From Falsirhodobacter deserti (GTDB lineage Bacteria; Pseudomonadota; Alphaproteobacteria; Rhodobacterales; Rhodobacteraceae), in the NCBI RefSeq assembly GCF_004015795.1, contig NZ_ML137218.1, positions 178,939-242,938 on the forward strand: a stretch of DNA of 64,000 nucleotides, written 5' to 3'. Position numbers and translations under genes: made by a program. Shown here piece by piece: positions 1 through 8,830 of the stretch (its first letter is position 1; every line of letters starts with the position of its first letter). The notes under the pieces are model-generated. The model worked only from the letters and a program-made list of their open reading frames with translations. It did no database searches and was not told the origin of the DNA.

Positions 1-1
1 G

Positions 2-1195
2 GTTCACCAGAACTTTCCCGGCCAGTTTCTGCACCTTGCGCCTGCATTGGCGGCGCGGGGGCACGAGGTGCAGGCCCTGACCGATGCGAAAAACCCGCGC
101 ACCGCGCCGGTACCGGTCACGCGGTATGCCTTCAACCCGGCAACTGTCGATCCCGCGGCGGGGCGGCTGGGCCGCAATTACACGATGCACAGCGACCGCG
201 GGGTCATCGTCGGTCGGACGGCACGCAAGATGCGGGCGCAGGGTTACGTTCCCGATGTCATCTTCGGTCACTCCGGCTGGGGGGAAACCCTGTTCCTGAA
301 AGAGGTCTGGCCCGAGGCGCGTCTGATCGTCTATGCCGAGTTCTATTATCGCGGCATCGGGCAGGATGTGGGCTTCGATCCTGAATTCGGGCCGCTGACC
401 TTTGACAAGGTGATGATCGCGCAGGGGCGGTCCACGCATCTGGGGCAGGCGCTGCTTCACGCTGATGCAGGCGTATCGCCCACGCACTGGCAGGCCGATA
501 CGCACCCGCCCGCCCTGCGCCGCATGATCGAGGTGATCCATGACGGCGTCGATACCGCTGCGTTGGCGCCGGACCCGCAGGCCGCGGTAACCTTGCCCGA
601 CGGCCGCGTTCTGCGCGCGGGGGACGAGGTGCTGACGCTGGTGAACCGCAACCTGGAACCCTATCGCGGGTATCATACCTTCATGCGCGCCCTGCCCGAT
701 ATCATGGCCGCGCGCCCCGATGCGCAGGTGGTGATCGTGGGCGGTGACGGCGTCAGCTATGGGCAGGCGCCCACTAGCGGCAAATGGAAAGATGTTTTCC
801 TGGACGAGGTTCGGGACCGGCTGGATCTGTCGCGCCTGCATTTCCTCGGAAATGTTGATTACGGCACGTTCCGCAGCCTGATGCAGGTCACGCGGGTGCA
901 TGCCTACCTGACCTATCCCTTCGTGCTGTCATGGTCGATGCTGGAGGCGATGTCGGCAGGGGCGCTCGTTGTGGGATCGAACACCGCGCCGGTGCGCGAG
1001 GTGATCCGGCATGGCGAAAACGGCTTGCTGGTCGATTTCTTCGATATTCCCGGCTGGGCAAGGGTGCTGACCGAGGCATTGGCCCAGCCGGATCGCTTCA
1101 AGCCCCTTCGGGCCGCTGCGCGGGCGACGGTGGTTGACCGGTACGATCTTCACACCGTCTGCCTTCCGCGCATGATCTCCCTCGTGGAGGGGTGA
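2..1195 (+). CDS. Glycosyltransferase, family 4 type (5' end outside window)
   Basis: The frame is open from the first bases, so the N-terminus is missing; 397 residues are visible. The fragment begins with VHQNFPGQFLHLAPALAARG, the usual start of glycosyltransferases with the Glyco_trans_4_3 N-terminal domain, so probably fewer than ten residues are lost. The second half is a GT-B nucleotide-sugar domain: NRNLEPYRGYHTF, VVIVGGDG, and the acidic E-motif region SMLEAMSAGALVVGS before VREVI. It should transfer a sugar from a nucleotide donor, probably in capsule, exopolysaccharide or lipopolysaccharide synthesis; donor and acceptor cannot be read from the sequence. It converges on the carboxypeptidase gene with an 8 bp gap and no visible terminator. 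Family call is firm, substrate unknown. Confidence 0.85.
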   Translation, partial: VHQNFPGQFLHLAPALAARGHEVQALTDAKNPRTAPVPVTRYAFNPATVDPAAGRLGRNYTMHSDRGVIVGRTARKMRAQGYVPDVIFGHSGWGETLFLKEVWPEARLIVYAEFYYRGIGQDVGFDPEFGPLTFDKVMIAQGRSTHLGQALLHADAGVSPTHWQADTHPPALRRMIEVIHDGVDTAALAPDPQAAVTLPDGRVLRAGDEVLTLVNRNLEPYRGYHTFMRALPDIMAARPDAQVVIVGGDGVSYGQAPTSGKWKDVFLDEVRDRLDLSRLHFLGNVDYGTFRSLMQVTRVHAYLTYPFVLSWSMLEAMSAGALVVGSNTAPVREVIRHGENGLLVDFFDIPGWARVLTEALAQPDRFKPLRAAARATVVDRYDLHTVCLPRMISLVEG

Positions 1196-1203
1196 CCGGG
1201 TCG

Positions 1204-2607
1204 TTACGGCCCGATCTCGAAGCATTCCTGCGCACGGGCACGCAACCGGCGGCAGGCAAGGCTGGCCTGATCTTCGGAAAGGCCCATGATGTTGGCGTCA
1301 TAGCCGTTTGACCGTTGCACGATCTTGCGCAACCCTTCGTTCAGCGTCGCGCTTTCCGACAGGGCGATCTGCGTCATTGCACGATCCGCCGCATAACTGG
1401 AGTTGAAGCGTCCGACATTCACGCCCCAATGCCGCCCCCCCGAGGTGGACATGGTGGTGACCACCTCTTGCGGTTGAGGTTGGGCGATGCGTTCCTGCAC
1501 CACCTCGAACGGGAGGGCTTCGGCCACAGCGTTGTGGATCGCGCCGGAATCGGCAGGACGCGCTTCGGGGACAGGGGCCGCAGCGACGGTTGTGGCCGTG
1601 GCTGCCTGAACCGCGCCGGCGATGCTGTCCTCCATCCCGGCCACGGCGCTGGCAAGGGCGGTTGCGCTGACACCCGGCCGCACGCGGGGGCGGCCGGAAC
1701 TGGACACCACGGTGGGGGCTGCGGTTCCCGCGCTGGCAATCAAGGCGGTGCCGGAATAATCCAGCGGGGCGGGCGGCACGATCGGCGCGTTTCCTGGGGC
1801 CTTTTCGAACCCCATATCCAGCAGCTTCGCCATCTTGGCGTTGCGGTCGGCGGTGGAACTTCCGCCCATGACCGTCGCAATGATCCGCGTGTTGCCGCGC
1901 AGGGCCGAGGCCGTCAGGTTGAAGCCTGCAGCCGAGGTATAGCCCGTCTTGATCCCGTCCGCCCCTTCATAGGCATCAAGGAAGCGACGGTTGGTGTTGG
2001 CCACCGTTGCCATGCCCGCATCCGTCGTCCGGCGCGAGAAAAGGTTGTAATACTGCGGAAAGTCGAAGAACAACCGGCGACCAAGGGTTGTCATGTCATG
2101 CGCGGTGGAAAGGTGCCCCGAGCGGGTGAGACCGTTGGCATTCACGAACGAGGAGTTCTGCATGCCGATCGCCTTTGCCGTCCGGTTCATCATGACCGCG
2201 AACTGTTCCTCGTTCCCGCCAAGCGCGTCGCCGATGGCCGAAGCCGCATCATTGGCCGATTTCACCGCAGCGGCGCGGATCAGGTAGCGCAGCGCGATCT
2301 TCTGCCCCGCCCGCAGGCCAAGGCGTGACGGCGGTTGCGATGCGGCATTCTTGGAAACGGTCACCATCGTGTCCAGCGTGATCTTGCCCTGCTGGATCGA
2401 CTGGAACGCGATGTAAAGCGTCAGCATCTTTGTCAGGGACGCGGGATGAAGCCGCGTCTCGGCATTTTGCGAATAAAGCGTCTCGCCCGTCCGCATGTCC
2501 ATCACGAAGGCGGCGTAAGGGGCCGCACGTGCGGTCCCGGCCAGTGCGACGGCCATCAAGACGGCAAGAAACGAGAATCGGACATACTGTCCCAGAAGCG
2601 ATCGCAT
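1204..2607 (-). CDS. D-alanyl-D-alanine carboxypeptidase with C-terminal SPOR-like domain
   Basis: This is a class C low-molecular-weight penicillin-binding protein (peptidase S11) that trims the terminal D-Ala of peptidoglycan side chains in the periplasm. A signal peptide ends near AGTARA-AP. The three active-site motifs are present and in order: SLTK (serine nucleophile), SAN and KTG in the GIKTGYT segment. The catalytic domain is followed by a Pro/Ala-rich linker and a C-terminal segment (WGVNVGRFNSSYAADRAMTQI) that resembles a SPOR peptidoglycan-binding repeat, an arrangement common in Rhodobacterales. I chose the ATG at 2607 because AAGGGG lies 7 bases upstream; an in-frame start 14 codons earlier would put extra charged residues before the signal peptide. 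It is divergent from clpS. The dacC/dacF assignment cannot be settled. Confidence 0.9.
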   Translation of the reverse strand: MRSLLGQYVRFSFLAVLMAVALAGTARAAPYAAFVMDMRTGETLYSQNAETRLHPASLTKMLTLYIAFQSIQQGKITLDTMVTVSKNAASQPPSRLGLRAGQKIALRYLIRAAAVKSANDAASAIGDALGGNEEQFAVMMNRTAKAIGMQNSSFVNANGLTRSGHLSTAHDMTTLGRRLFFDFPQYYNLFSRRTTDAGMATVANTNRRFLDAYEGADGIKTGYTSAAGFNLTASALRGNTRIIATVMGGSSTADRNAKMAKLLDMGFEKAPGNAPIVPPAPLDYSGTALIASAGTAAPTVVSSSGRPRVRPGVSATALASAVAGMEDSIAGAVQAATATTVAAAPVPEARPADSGAIHNAVAEALPFEVVQERIAQPQPQEVVTTMSTSGGRHWGVNVGRFNSSYAADRAMTQIALSESATLNEGLRKIVQRSNGYDANIMGLSEDQASLACRRLRARAQECFEIGP

Positions 2608-2890
2608 CGCCTGTCCCCTTATGTTCCTGCCTCGGAAGGCCCCTTTCATTCGGCGAAGGGGCTTTTGCAGAAGAAGGGTAGCACAGCACCACCCATGCCG
2701 GAACCCTTAAGTCATTGGCATCTGCAGGCCCCCCCACATCAACATGCTGTGGCGGGCGGGGGCAGCGACGCTAATCGTGGCGCAGGTGCCCGGCCATCTG
2801 TCCGGCAGATAGATTCGCCCCCTTTTCCCGACCGCCGAATGGGTTATATTGCGACTGATCCCCTTTCGTGACCCGTCAAAGGCCCGTTTC

Positions 2891-3235
2891 ATGGCAATCA
2901 CTCCGCATTTCATGGCAGGATCGCCCGACCAGCCGGGCGACGACACATCCATCCTGACTAAGACGCACACCCGTACGCAACGCCCGCCGTTGTACAAGGT
3001 TCTTATCCTGAACGACGATTACACCCCGATGGAATTCGTGGTGCATGTGCTGGAACGGTTCTTCGGGCTGGATCATGCGCAGGCGTTCCAGATCATGCTG
3101 ACCGTGCACAAGAAGGGTCTGGCGGTGGTGGGGGTGTTCAGCCACGAGGTTGCCGAAACCAAGGTCGCGCAGGTCATGGATTTCGCGCGCCGGCATCAGC
3201 ACCCGCTGCAATGCACGATGGAAAAGGAAGAATAA
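2891..3235 (+). CDS. clpS: ATP-dependent Clp protease adaptor ClpS
   Basis: ClpS delivers N-degron substrates to ClpAP in the cytosol. After a variable N-terminus the protein shows the whole ClpS core: [20 protein letters not shown], with the Asn-Asp-Asp and Met residues of the N-end binding pocket, then [13 protein letters not shown] and a C-terminal [10 protein letters not shown]. At 114 residues it has normal family length. The ATG at 2891 follows AAAGG at good spacing; another ATG at 2912 has no ribosome site, and a TTG at 2849 would add an unsupported extension. Its stop overlaps the next ATG by one base (TAATG), so it is translationally coupled to the methyltransferase gene. clpA is not in the window. 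Confidence 0.93.
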   Translation: MAITPHFMAGSPDQPGDDTSILTKTHTRTQRPPLYKVLILNDDYTPMEFVVHVLERFFGLDHAQAFQIMLTVHKKGLAVVGVFSHEVAETKVAQVMDFARRHQHPLQCTMEKEE

Positions 3236-4206
3236 TGCGCGCCGCAAGGCTGGGACTGGCCCTTGACGCCCTGACGCTGCCCGAAGGGCCGATTGCCATC
3301 CTGCGCCCCCGCATGGGCGATGATCTGTCCGACCTGCCGCGGGACCGCACGACAGTGGTCACCGGCTTCCGCCCCGATCACGATCACTTCGAGGCGCAGG
3401 GCTGGCGCGTTGCCGTGGACTGCCCCGCCGATGCGGCAACGGTGATCGTGTGCCTGCCGCGTGCCAAGGCCCATGCCCATGCGCTGCTGGAATGCGCGTC
3501 CCACGCGGAACTGGCCATCGTGGACGGGCAGAAAACCGACGGGATCGAATCGATCCTGCGCGATCTTCGCAAGCGCGGCGAGGTTTCGGAGCCCATCACG
3601 AAGGCCCATGGCAAGCTGGCCACCTTCCGCGCGAAGCTGGACGACTGGGCGGTCCGCCCCACCACCTTTGACGGGTTCGAAACGCTTCCCGGCATCTTCT
3701 CGGCCGATGGGGCGGATCGCGGGTCTGTTATGTTGGCGCAGGCGCTGCCGCAGCTGAAGGGTCGGGTGATCGATCTTGGTGCCGGCTGGGGCTATCTGGC
3801 CAATGCCGCGCTGGAAAAGGGCGCAAAACAGGTCGATCTGGTGGAGGCGGAGGCCGATGCCCTCACCTGCGCCCGCGTGAACCTGACCGATCCGCGCGCG
3901 CGCTTCCATTGGGCCGATGCCACGCGCTTCCGGCCCGACCAGCTTGCCCATCACGTCATCTGCAACCCGCCTTTCCATACCACGCGCGAGGCGGATCCCC
4001 GCCTCGGCATGGCCTTTGTGGCGGCAGCGGCGGGGATGCTTGTGCCGGACGGAACGCTTTGGCTGGTGGCCAACCGCCACCTGCCTTACCGCGAGGTGCT
4101 GGAGGCGAGCTTCCGCCGCCACGAGGATGTCGCAGGCGACGGGGCGTTCCGCGTCATCCGCGCCGACGGGCCGATCCGTCAGCGCGTTTCAGGAAAGCTG
4201 GCCTGA
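3235..4206 (+). CDS. RsmC/RlmG-like class I SAM-dependent methyltransferase
   Basis: This predicted RNA guanine-N2 methyltransferase has the two-domain layout of RsmC. The N-terminal half is a degenerate methyltransferase fold; the C-terminal half carries the SAM motif VIDLGAGWGYLA and the catalytic NPPFHT motif of N2-guanine and N6-adenine methylases. The late VANRHLPYREVLEASF is also typical of RsmC/RlmG proteins. By family, the target would be a guanine of 16S or 23S rRNA, but the exact position cannot be read. It is coupled to clpS by a TAATG junction. Its last 28 bases overlap the convergent lipoprotein gene. 323 residues, close to family length. Confidence 0.82.
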   Translation: MRAARLGLALDALTLPEGPIAILRPRMGDDLSDLPRDRTTVVTGFRPDHDHFEAQGWRVAVDCPADAATVIVCLPRAKAHAHALLECASHAELAIVDGQKTDGIESILRDLRKRGEVSEPITKAHGKLATFRAKLDDWAVRPTTFDGFETLPGIFSADGADRGSVMLAQALPQLKGRVIDLGAGWGYLANAALEKGAKQVDLVEAEADALTCARVNLTDPRARFHWADATRFRPDQLAHHVICNPPFHTTREADPRLGMAFVAAAAGMLVPDGTLWLVANRHLPYREVLEASFRRHEDVAGDGAFRVIRADGPIRQRVSGKLA

Positions 4207-4589
4207 CACTGCGCCACGGCGGCGTTGGAGCGGCGGATCAGCTCGTTCCGCTTTTCACGCAGGCTTTTGAGGGTCCGCGCCTCTTCGTCAAGGTTGACGG
4301 CGACGGCGCGTTCCCGCGTCTCGATCTCGTCCTCCCAGCACATGCGGGGGGCGCCGCGCACGATCCGGCCGTCGCTGGTGCGCACCGGATACCAGCCGCA
4401 TTGCCGCCAGGTGGGGCGGGTTACCTGATATTGTTCGATGCCATAGCCGCGGGATAATGTCCGTTCCCCCTGTGCGATCAAACGATCCACGACGCGCAGA
4501 TCCCGCGTGGCGGAATCGATGCAGCGTTCCTGCGGGGTGGCGCAGGCGGCCAGCGCGGCCATAAGGGGCAGGGCAAACAGGGCTTTCAT
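4179..4589 (-). CDS. Small secreted lipoprotein of unknown function
   Basis: I do not recognise a named family. The protein is 136 residues. It starts with a lipoprotein signal (MKALFALPLMAALAACATPQ; lipobox LAAC, Cys at about residue 16), so it should be membrane-anchored in the periplasm. The rest is charged and Arg/Glu-rich, with four more Cys and a probable helical stretch (EEARTLKSLREKRNELIRRS). I chose the ATG at 4589 because GGAGG sits six bases upstream; another ATG at 4595 directly abuts that GGAGG. Its 3' end overlaps the 3' end of the methyltransferase gene by 28 bp in convergent orientation, and its start is 93 bp from hemF, which is divergent. Confidence 0.75.
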   Translation of the reverse strand: MKALFALPLMAALAACATPQERCIDSATRDLRVVDRLIAQGERTLSRGYGIEQYQVTRPTWRQCGWYPVRTSDGRIVRGAPRMCWEDEIETRERAVAVNLDEEARTLKSLREKRNELIRRSNAAVAQCQASFPETR

Positions 4590-4682
4590 GATCATCCTCC
4601 ACTCCGGCGGATATAGCGTGACACCGTGCTGCTTCCAATGGCCTGCACCGCGCGCTAGATGCCAAGTGAAGGAGTGCACGCC

Positions 4683-5537
4683 ATGGAAGAACAGAAGACC
4701 CGCGCCTCGGACTGGTTCAACCAGCTTCGCGACACCATCACCGCCGCATTCGAAGCGGCCGAGGATACCTCGGCAGGGGATGCGCCCGCCGGACGGTTCG
4801 AAGTGACGCCGACGATCCGCGCCGAAGGCGGCGGCGGCGGCAGGATGAGCGTGATGCGCGGCGGACGCCTGTTCGAAAAGGTGGGCGTCAACGTGTCCAC
4901 CGTTCATGGCACGCTTTCGGCAGGGGCGGCGAAGTCCATGGCCTCGCGCGGCGTGCCGGGGATCGAGGATGATCCGCGCTTCTGGGCCTCTGGTGTCAGC
5001 CTTGTTGCGCATATGCAGAACCCGCATTGCCCCGCCGTGCACATGAACACGCGCATGTTCTGGACGCCGAACGCATGGTGGTTCGGCGGCGGCGCGGACC
5101 TGAACCCCTGCATCGAATACGCTCAGGACACGGCACAGTTCCACGACACGCTTCAGGGCGCCTGCGACCGGTATGACAAAAGCTATTACCCGCGTTTCAA
5201 GGCTTGGGCGGACGAGTATTTCTTCATTCCCCACCGCAAGCGCGCGCGGGGGGTGGGCGGCATCTTTTATGACGATCTGAACACCGGAAACTGGGAAGCC
5301 GATTTCGCCTTCACCCAAGAGGTGGGTCGCGAATTCCTGCTGGCCTTCCTGCCGTTGTGTGACCGGCGGCGCGACACCCCTTTCACGGAAGCGGACCGCG
5401 AAACCCAGCTTATCCACCGCGGGCTTTATGCCGAATATAACCTCGTCTATGACCGCGGCACCAAGTTCGGGCTGGAATCGGGTCATGATCCGAATGCCGT
5501 CCTGATGAGCCTGCCGCCACTGGCGCGCTGGCCATAG
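4683..5537 (+). CDS. hemF: Oxygen-dependent coproporphyrinogen III oxidase
   Basis: HemF performs the aerobic oxidative decarboxylation of coproporphyrinogen III to protoporphyrinogen IX in heme and bacteriochlorophyll synthesis. The 284-residue protein shows the family signatures: a Gly-rich GGGGGRMSVMRGG, FEKVGVNVSTVHG, FWASGVSLVAHMQNPHCP, WWFGGGADLNPC, and the HRKRARGVGGIFYDD stretch, ending with YNLVYDRGTKFGLESG. The start at 4683 follows AAGGAG by eight bases; an in-frame ATG eight codons upstream has no such site. It converges on the helicase gene with one base between stops. Other heme genes in the window (hemE, hemC) lie 43 kb away and are not linked. Confidence 0.96.
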   Translation: MEEQKTRASDWFNQLRDTITAAFEAAEDTSAGDAPAGRFEVTPTIRAEGGGGGRMSVMRGGRLFEKVGVNVSTVHGTLSAGAAKSMASRGVPGIEDDPRFWASGVSLVAHMQNPHCPAVHMNTRMFWTPNAWWFGGGADLNPCIEYAQDTAQFHDTLQGACDRYDKSYYPRFKAWADEYFFIPHRKRARGVGGIFYDDLNTGNWEADFAFTQEVGREFLLAFLPLCDRRRDTPFTEADRETQLIHRGLYAEYNLVYDRGTKFGLESGHDPNAVLMSLPPLARWP

Positions 5538-5538
5538 G

Positions 5539-7929
5539 TCAGCCGGGCGAAAGGCCTGCTTCGGCCATCAGGCGCGCTGCCTCCTCCTCCATCAGCCTTT
5601 CGCGGGCGGCACCGGCAACAGGGACGCGGCCGCGCTCCAGCATCAGGGGGGCGGCCAGCGGGGTGACGCGGGGACGGCGCACAAGGTCGATCCGGCCATG
5701 CACGCGGGCCAGCATCTCCTCGATCCGGCCGAAATCGACCAGTCCGCGTTCGGCTTCTTCCCGCGTGACCTGAAGCATCAGGTGATCCGGATCATACCGG
5801 CGCAGCGTGTCATACAGGATGTCCGAGGAAAACGTCGCCTGCCGCCCCGTCTTGCGCCGGCCCTGATGGCTGCGTTCGATCAGCCCCGCGATCACGGCAG
5901 AGTTGCGGAAGGTGCGTTTCATCACCGCATTCTCGGCCAGCCAGCCTTCCAGCCCTTCGCGCAGGTCGGCGGGATCGAACAGGGGGGCAGGATCGGTCAC
6001 CTCTTCCAGCCCCCAGATCAGGACGGCATAATCGGTCGCGACAAAGCCCAGCGGGGCAAGGCCCGAAACCTCCATCCGCCGCGTCAGCAGCAGCCCCAGC
6101 GTTTGCATCGCGTGGCGGCCCGCAAAGCCGTAAACGCACATGTATTCGCGGCCCGCATCGGGAAACGTCTCGATCAGCAGGCGGTGTTCGGTGGGCAGGC
6201 GCGATACCTCCTGCTGCAGCGTCAGCCATTCCACCGTGTGGCGGGGCAGGGCGCGGAAGTCGCCGCTTTCGAACATCTGCAGGATGCGATGCGTCAGCAG
6301 GACCGATGTGGGAGCCTTCACCCCGCCATACATGGCGATGCGCGGCTCTTTCGCGGGGGAGCGGGAGACTTCGACCGTCAGCTCGTTCAGCCCTTCATAG
6401 CGGACGATCTGGCCCGCCAGCAGGAAGGTGTCGTTCTTCGTCAGGCTGGCGGCGAAGCCTTCCTCCACCTCTCCCAGCGGGGCGCCGCCGCGGCCCTTGA
6501 AGCGGACCTTCAGCTTTTCCGTGTCGATGATGGTGCCAAGATTCTGGCGGATCACCAGCGCCGAGCGGGGATCGCGCAGCTGCCACAGCCCGTCCCGCTG
6601 CGTCAGCCGCCGCCAGCGGTCATAGGCGGCCAGCGCATACCCCCCGGTGGCGCAGAATTCGAGGCAATCGTCAAAATCGCGGCGCGTCAGGCCGGCATAG
6701 GGTCCTGCGGTGCGCACCTCGGCGAACAGGGCATCGGCATCGAACGGTCCCGCGCAGGCGGTGGCAAGGATGTGCTGGCACAACACGTCGCGGGGGCCAA
6801 GGCCGCGAGGTTCGCCATCCAGATCGCGGGCTTTCACGGCTTGCAGGGCGGCGACGCATTCCACCACCTCGAACCGGTTGGCGGGGATAAGCAGCGCCTT
6901 TGACGGCGCGTTGTAGCGGTGGTTCGCCCGCCCGATGCGCTGCACCAGCCGCTTGACGTTCTTCGGCGCGCCCACCTGGATCACCAGATCAACGTCTCCC
7001 CAGTCGATCCCCAGATCAAGGCTGCCGGTGCAGACGATGGCCCGCAATTCCCCCGCCGCCATTGCGCCTTCGACCCGCTGGCGCTGTTCGCGCGACAGCG
7101 ATCCGTGATGGATGCCGATGGGCAGCGCATCTTCGTTTGCCAGCCACAGGTCGTGGAAGAACAGCTCCGCCTGCGCGCGGGTGTTGTGGAAGATGAGGGT
7201 GGTGTTATGGCGCTTCACCTCGCGCAGCACATCGGGGATGGCATAGCGTCCGCCTTCGCCCGCCCAAGGGGGGCTGCGATCCGTGTGCATCATGGCGATA
7301 TCGGGATCGGGGCCGGGATCGGCGTTGATGATCCGGCAGCCCTCCGGCGCAAGGAAGCGGGCAAGCGCGGGCGGATCTTCCACCGTGGCCGAAAGGCCGA
7401 CACGCCGCATGGCGGGGGCCAGCGTCTGAAGGCGCGACAGGCCAAGCATCAACTGGTCCCCCCGCTTGGATTCGGCCAAAGCGTGGATCTCGTCGACGAT
7501 CACGCGCTGCAGGCCCGCGAAGATGCGCGGCGCATCTTCATAGCTGAGCAGCAGGGCAAGGCTTTCAGGGGTGGTCAACAGGATCTGCGGCGGATCGGCC
7601 CGTTGGCGGCGGCGGGCGTGCTGGCTGGTGTCGCCGGTCCTGTCCTCCACCCGGATATCCAGACGTGCCCCTTCGATGGGCGCGGTCAGGTTGCGCCGGA
7701 TATCCGCCGCCAGCGCCTTCAGCGGAGAAATGTAAAGCGTGTGCAGACCCTTGTGGCCCGCAGCCTCGGCCAGGGTCGGCAAAAAGCCGGCCAGCGTCTT
7801 GCCGCCGCCTGTGGGCGCGATCAGCAGGCTGGCCGGCGCTTCGGCCGCCGCCAGCATTGCGCGCTGGTGGGGGTGCAGCGACCAGCCGCGCAACAGGAAC
7901 CAGTCAAACAGCGAAGCGGGAAGATCCAT
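5539..7929 (-). CDS. Lhr-type DEXH-box helicase (ligase-associated DNA damage response class)
   Basis: A superfamily 2 helicase of 796 residues. Motif I APTGGGKT lies at about residues 38-45, motif II DEIH at 146-149, then SATVEDP (motif III) and QRIGRANHRYN (motif VI). The long C-terminal half fits the short Lhr proteins usually found beside ATP-dependent DNA ligase, an exonuclease and the PdeM phosphoesterase. Those partners are not here: one side is hemF (convergent), the other a YmdB-type gene (divergent). I took the ATG at 7929 because homology begins at MDLPASLFDWFLLRGW; the open frame extends upstream without motifs. Role inferred: 3'-5' unwinding in repair, possibly of RNA-DNA hybrids. 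Confidence 0.88.
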   Translation of the reverse strand: MDLPASLFDWFLLRGWSLHPHQRAMLAAAEAPASLLIAPTGGGKTLAGFLPTLAEAAGHKGLHTLYISPLKALAADIRRNLTAPIEGARLDIRVEDRTGDTSQHARRRQRADPPQILLTTPESLALLLSYEDAPRIFAGLQRVIVDEIHALAESKRGDQLMLGLSRLQTLAPAMRRVGLSATVEDPPALARFLAPEGCRIINADPGPDPDIAMMHTDRSPPWAGEGGRYAIPDVLREVKRHNTTLIFHNTRAQAELFFHDLWLANEDALPIGIHHGSLSREQRQRVEGAMAAGELRAIVCTGSLDLGIDWGDVDLVIQVGAPKNVKRLVQRIGRANHRYNAPSKALLIPANRFEVVECVAALQAVKARDLDGEPRGLGPRDVLCQHILATACAGPFDADALFAEVRTAGPYAGLTRRDFDDCLEFCATGGYALAAYDRWRRLTQRDGLWQLRDPRSALVIRQNLGTIIDTEKLKVRFKGRGGAPLGEVEEGFAASLTKNDTFLLAGQIVRYEGLNELTVEVSRSPAKEPRIAMYGGVKAPTSVLLTHRILQMFESGDFRALPRHTVEWLTLQQEVSRLPTEHRLLIETFPDAGREYMCVYGFAGRHAMQTLGLLLTRRMEVSGLAPLGFVATDYAVLIWGLEEVTDPAPLFDPADLREGLEGWLAENAVMKRTFRNSAVIAGLIERSHQGRRKTGRQATFSSDILYDTLRRYDPDHLMLQVTREEAERGLVDFGRIEEMLARVHGRIDLVRRPRVTPLAAPLMLERGRVPVAGAARERLMEEEAARLMAEAGLSPG

Positions 7930-7940
7930 GCTGCATAGAT

Positions 7941-7991
7941 AGGCAGGCAGCGGCGGCAGTGAAGGCATTATGAATATTCTCTTGCCTGCCT
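7941..7991. repeat. Inverted repeat in divergent promoter region
   Basis: Perfect 9 bp arms AGGCAGGCA (7941-7949) and TGCCTGCCT (7983-7991) flank a 33 bp AT-richer centre in the gap between the divergently transcribed helicase and phosphoesterase genes. It could be a regulator site or a DNA loop element. No match to a named operator. Confidence 0.4.
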
Positions 7992-8017
7992 GCGGCGCGC
8001 TCCCTAACGCTTGCGGC

Positions 8018-8830
8018 ATGAAAATGATGTTTCTTGGCGATGTAATGGGGCGGGCGGGACGATCGGCGATTGCCGAGCGGCTGCCGAAACTTCGGGCCGA
8101 TCTCGGGCTCGATTTTGTTGTGGTCAATGGCGAGAATGCCAGCGGCGGCATGGGGCTGACAGGGGGGCATGCAAAGCTGCTACTCGATGCCGGCACCGAT
8201 TGCGTGACGCTGGGCGATCATGCCTTCGATCAGAAGGACATGCTGCAATTCATCGAGAACGAGCCGCGCGTCATCCGTCCGCTGAACTTTTCGAAGGTTG
8301 CGCCGGGCAAGGGGGCGCGGGTCTTCAACGCCACCAACGGGCGCAAGGTGCTGGTGGCGCAGGTGCTGGGGCAGGTTTTCATGAAGCGCCCCTTCGATGA
8401 TCCCTTTTCGGCCATCGACACGGCGCTGAAAACGCATGGCGGCGCGGTGCAGGCCAGCATCGTCGATGTGCACTGCGAAGCGACAAGCGAGAAGATGGCC
8501 CTTGGTCATTGGTGCGACGGGCGTGCCAGCCTTGTCGTGGGCACGCATACCCATGTTCCCACCGGCGATGCACAGATCCTGCCGGGCGGCACCGCCTATC
8601 TGACCGATGCGGGCATGTGCGGTGATTATGACAGCGTGATCGGCATGCAGAAGCTGGAGCCGCTTCGCCGCTTCATCACCGGCATGCCCAAGGAGCGGTT
8701 CGAACCGGCTGGCGGACCGGCCACCCTTTCAGGCGTTTACGTTGAAACCGATGACCGCACCGGCCGCGCGACCCGCGTGGTGATGATCCGCACCGGCGGT
8801 CGTCTTCAGGAGTCCCTTCCGGATGTTTGA
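8018..8830 (+). CDS. YmdB-family metallophosphoesterase (TIGR00282)
   Basis: A 270-residue calcineurin-like phosphoesterase of the YmdB family, whose characterised members hydrolyse 2',3'-cyclic nucleotides or cyclic-AMP. Metal-binding motifs appear in order: MFLGDVMGRAGR at the N-terminus, NGENASGG near residue 40, GDHAFDQKD, and GTHTHVPTGDAQILPGG in the second half. MKMMFLGDVMG is the canonical N-terminus, so I start at 8018 rather than at the upstream in-frame ATG. It overlaps the next gene by 8 bp, so the two are almost certainly one operon. The in vivo substrate in this group is not established. Confidence 0.9.
   Translation: MKMMFLGDVMGRAGRSAIAERLPKLRADLGLDFVVVNGENASGGMGLTGGHAKLLLDAGTDCVTLGDHAFDQKDMLQFIENEPRVIRPLNFSKVAPGKGARVFNATNGRKVLVAQVLGQVFMKRPFDDPFSAIDTALKTHGGAVQASIVDVHCEATSEKMALGHWCDGRASLVVGTHTHVPTGDAQILPGGTAYLTDAGMCGDYDSVIGMQKLEPLRRFITGMPKERFEPAGGPATLSGVYVETDDRTGRATRVVMIRTGGRLQESLPDV

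Noticed and set aside
2637..2666. Hairpin with TTTT between dacC-type gene and clpS as a terminator
   Set aside because: No plus-strand gene ends before it; on the minus strand it would lie in the carboxypeptidase leader. Function unclear, so not listed.
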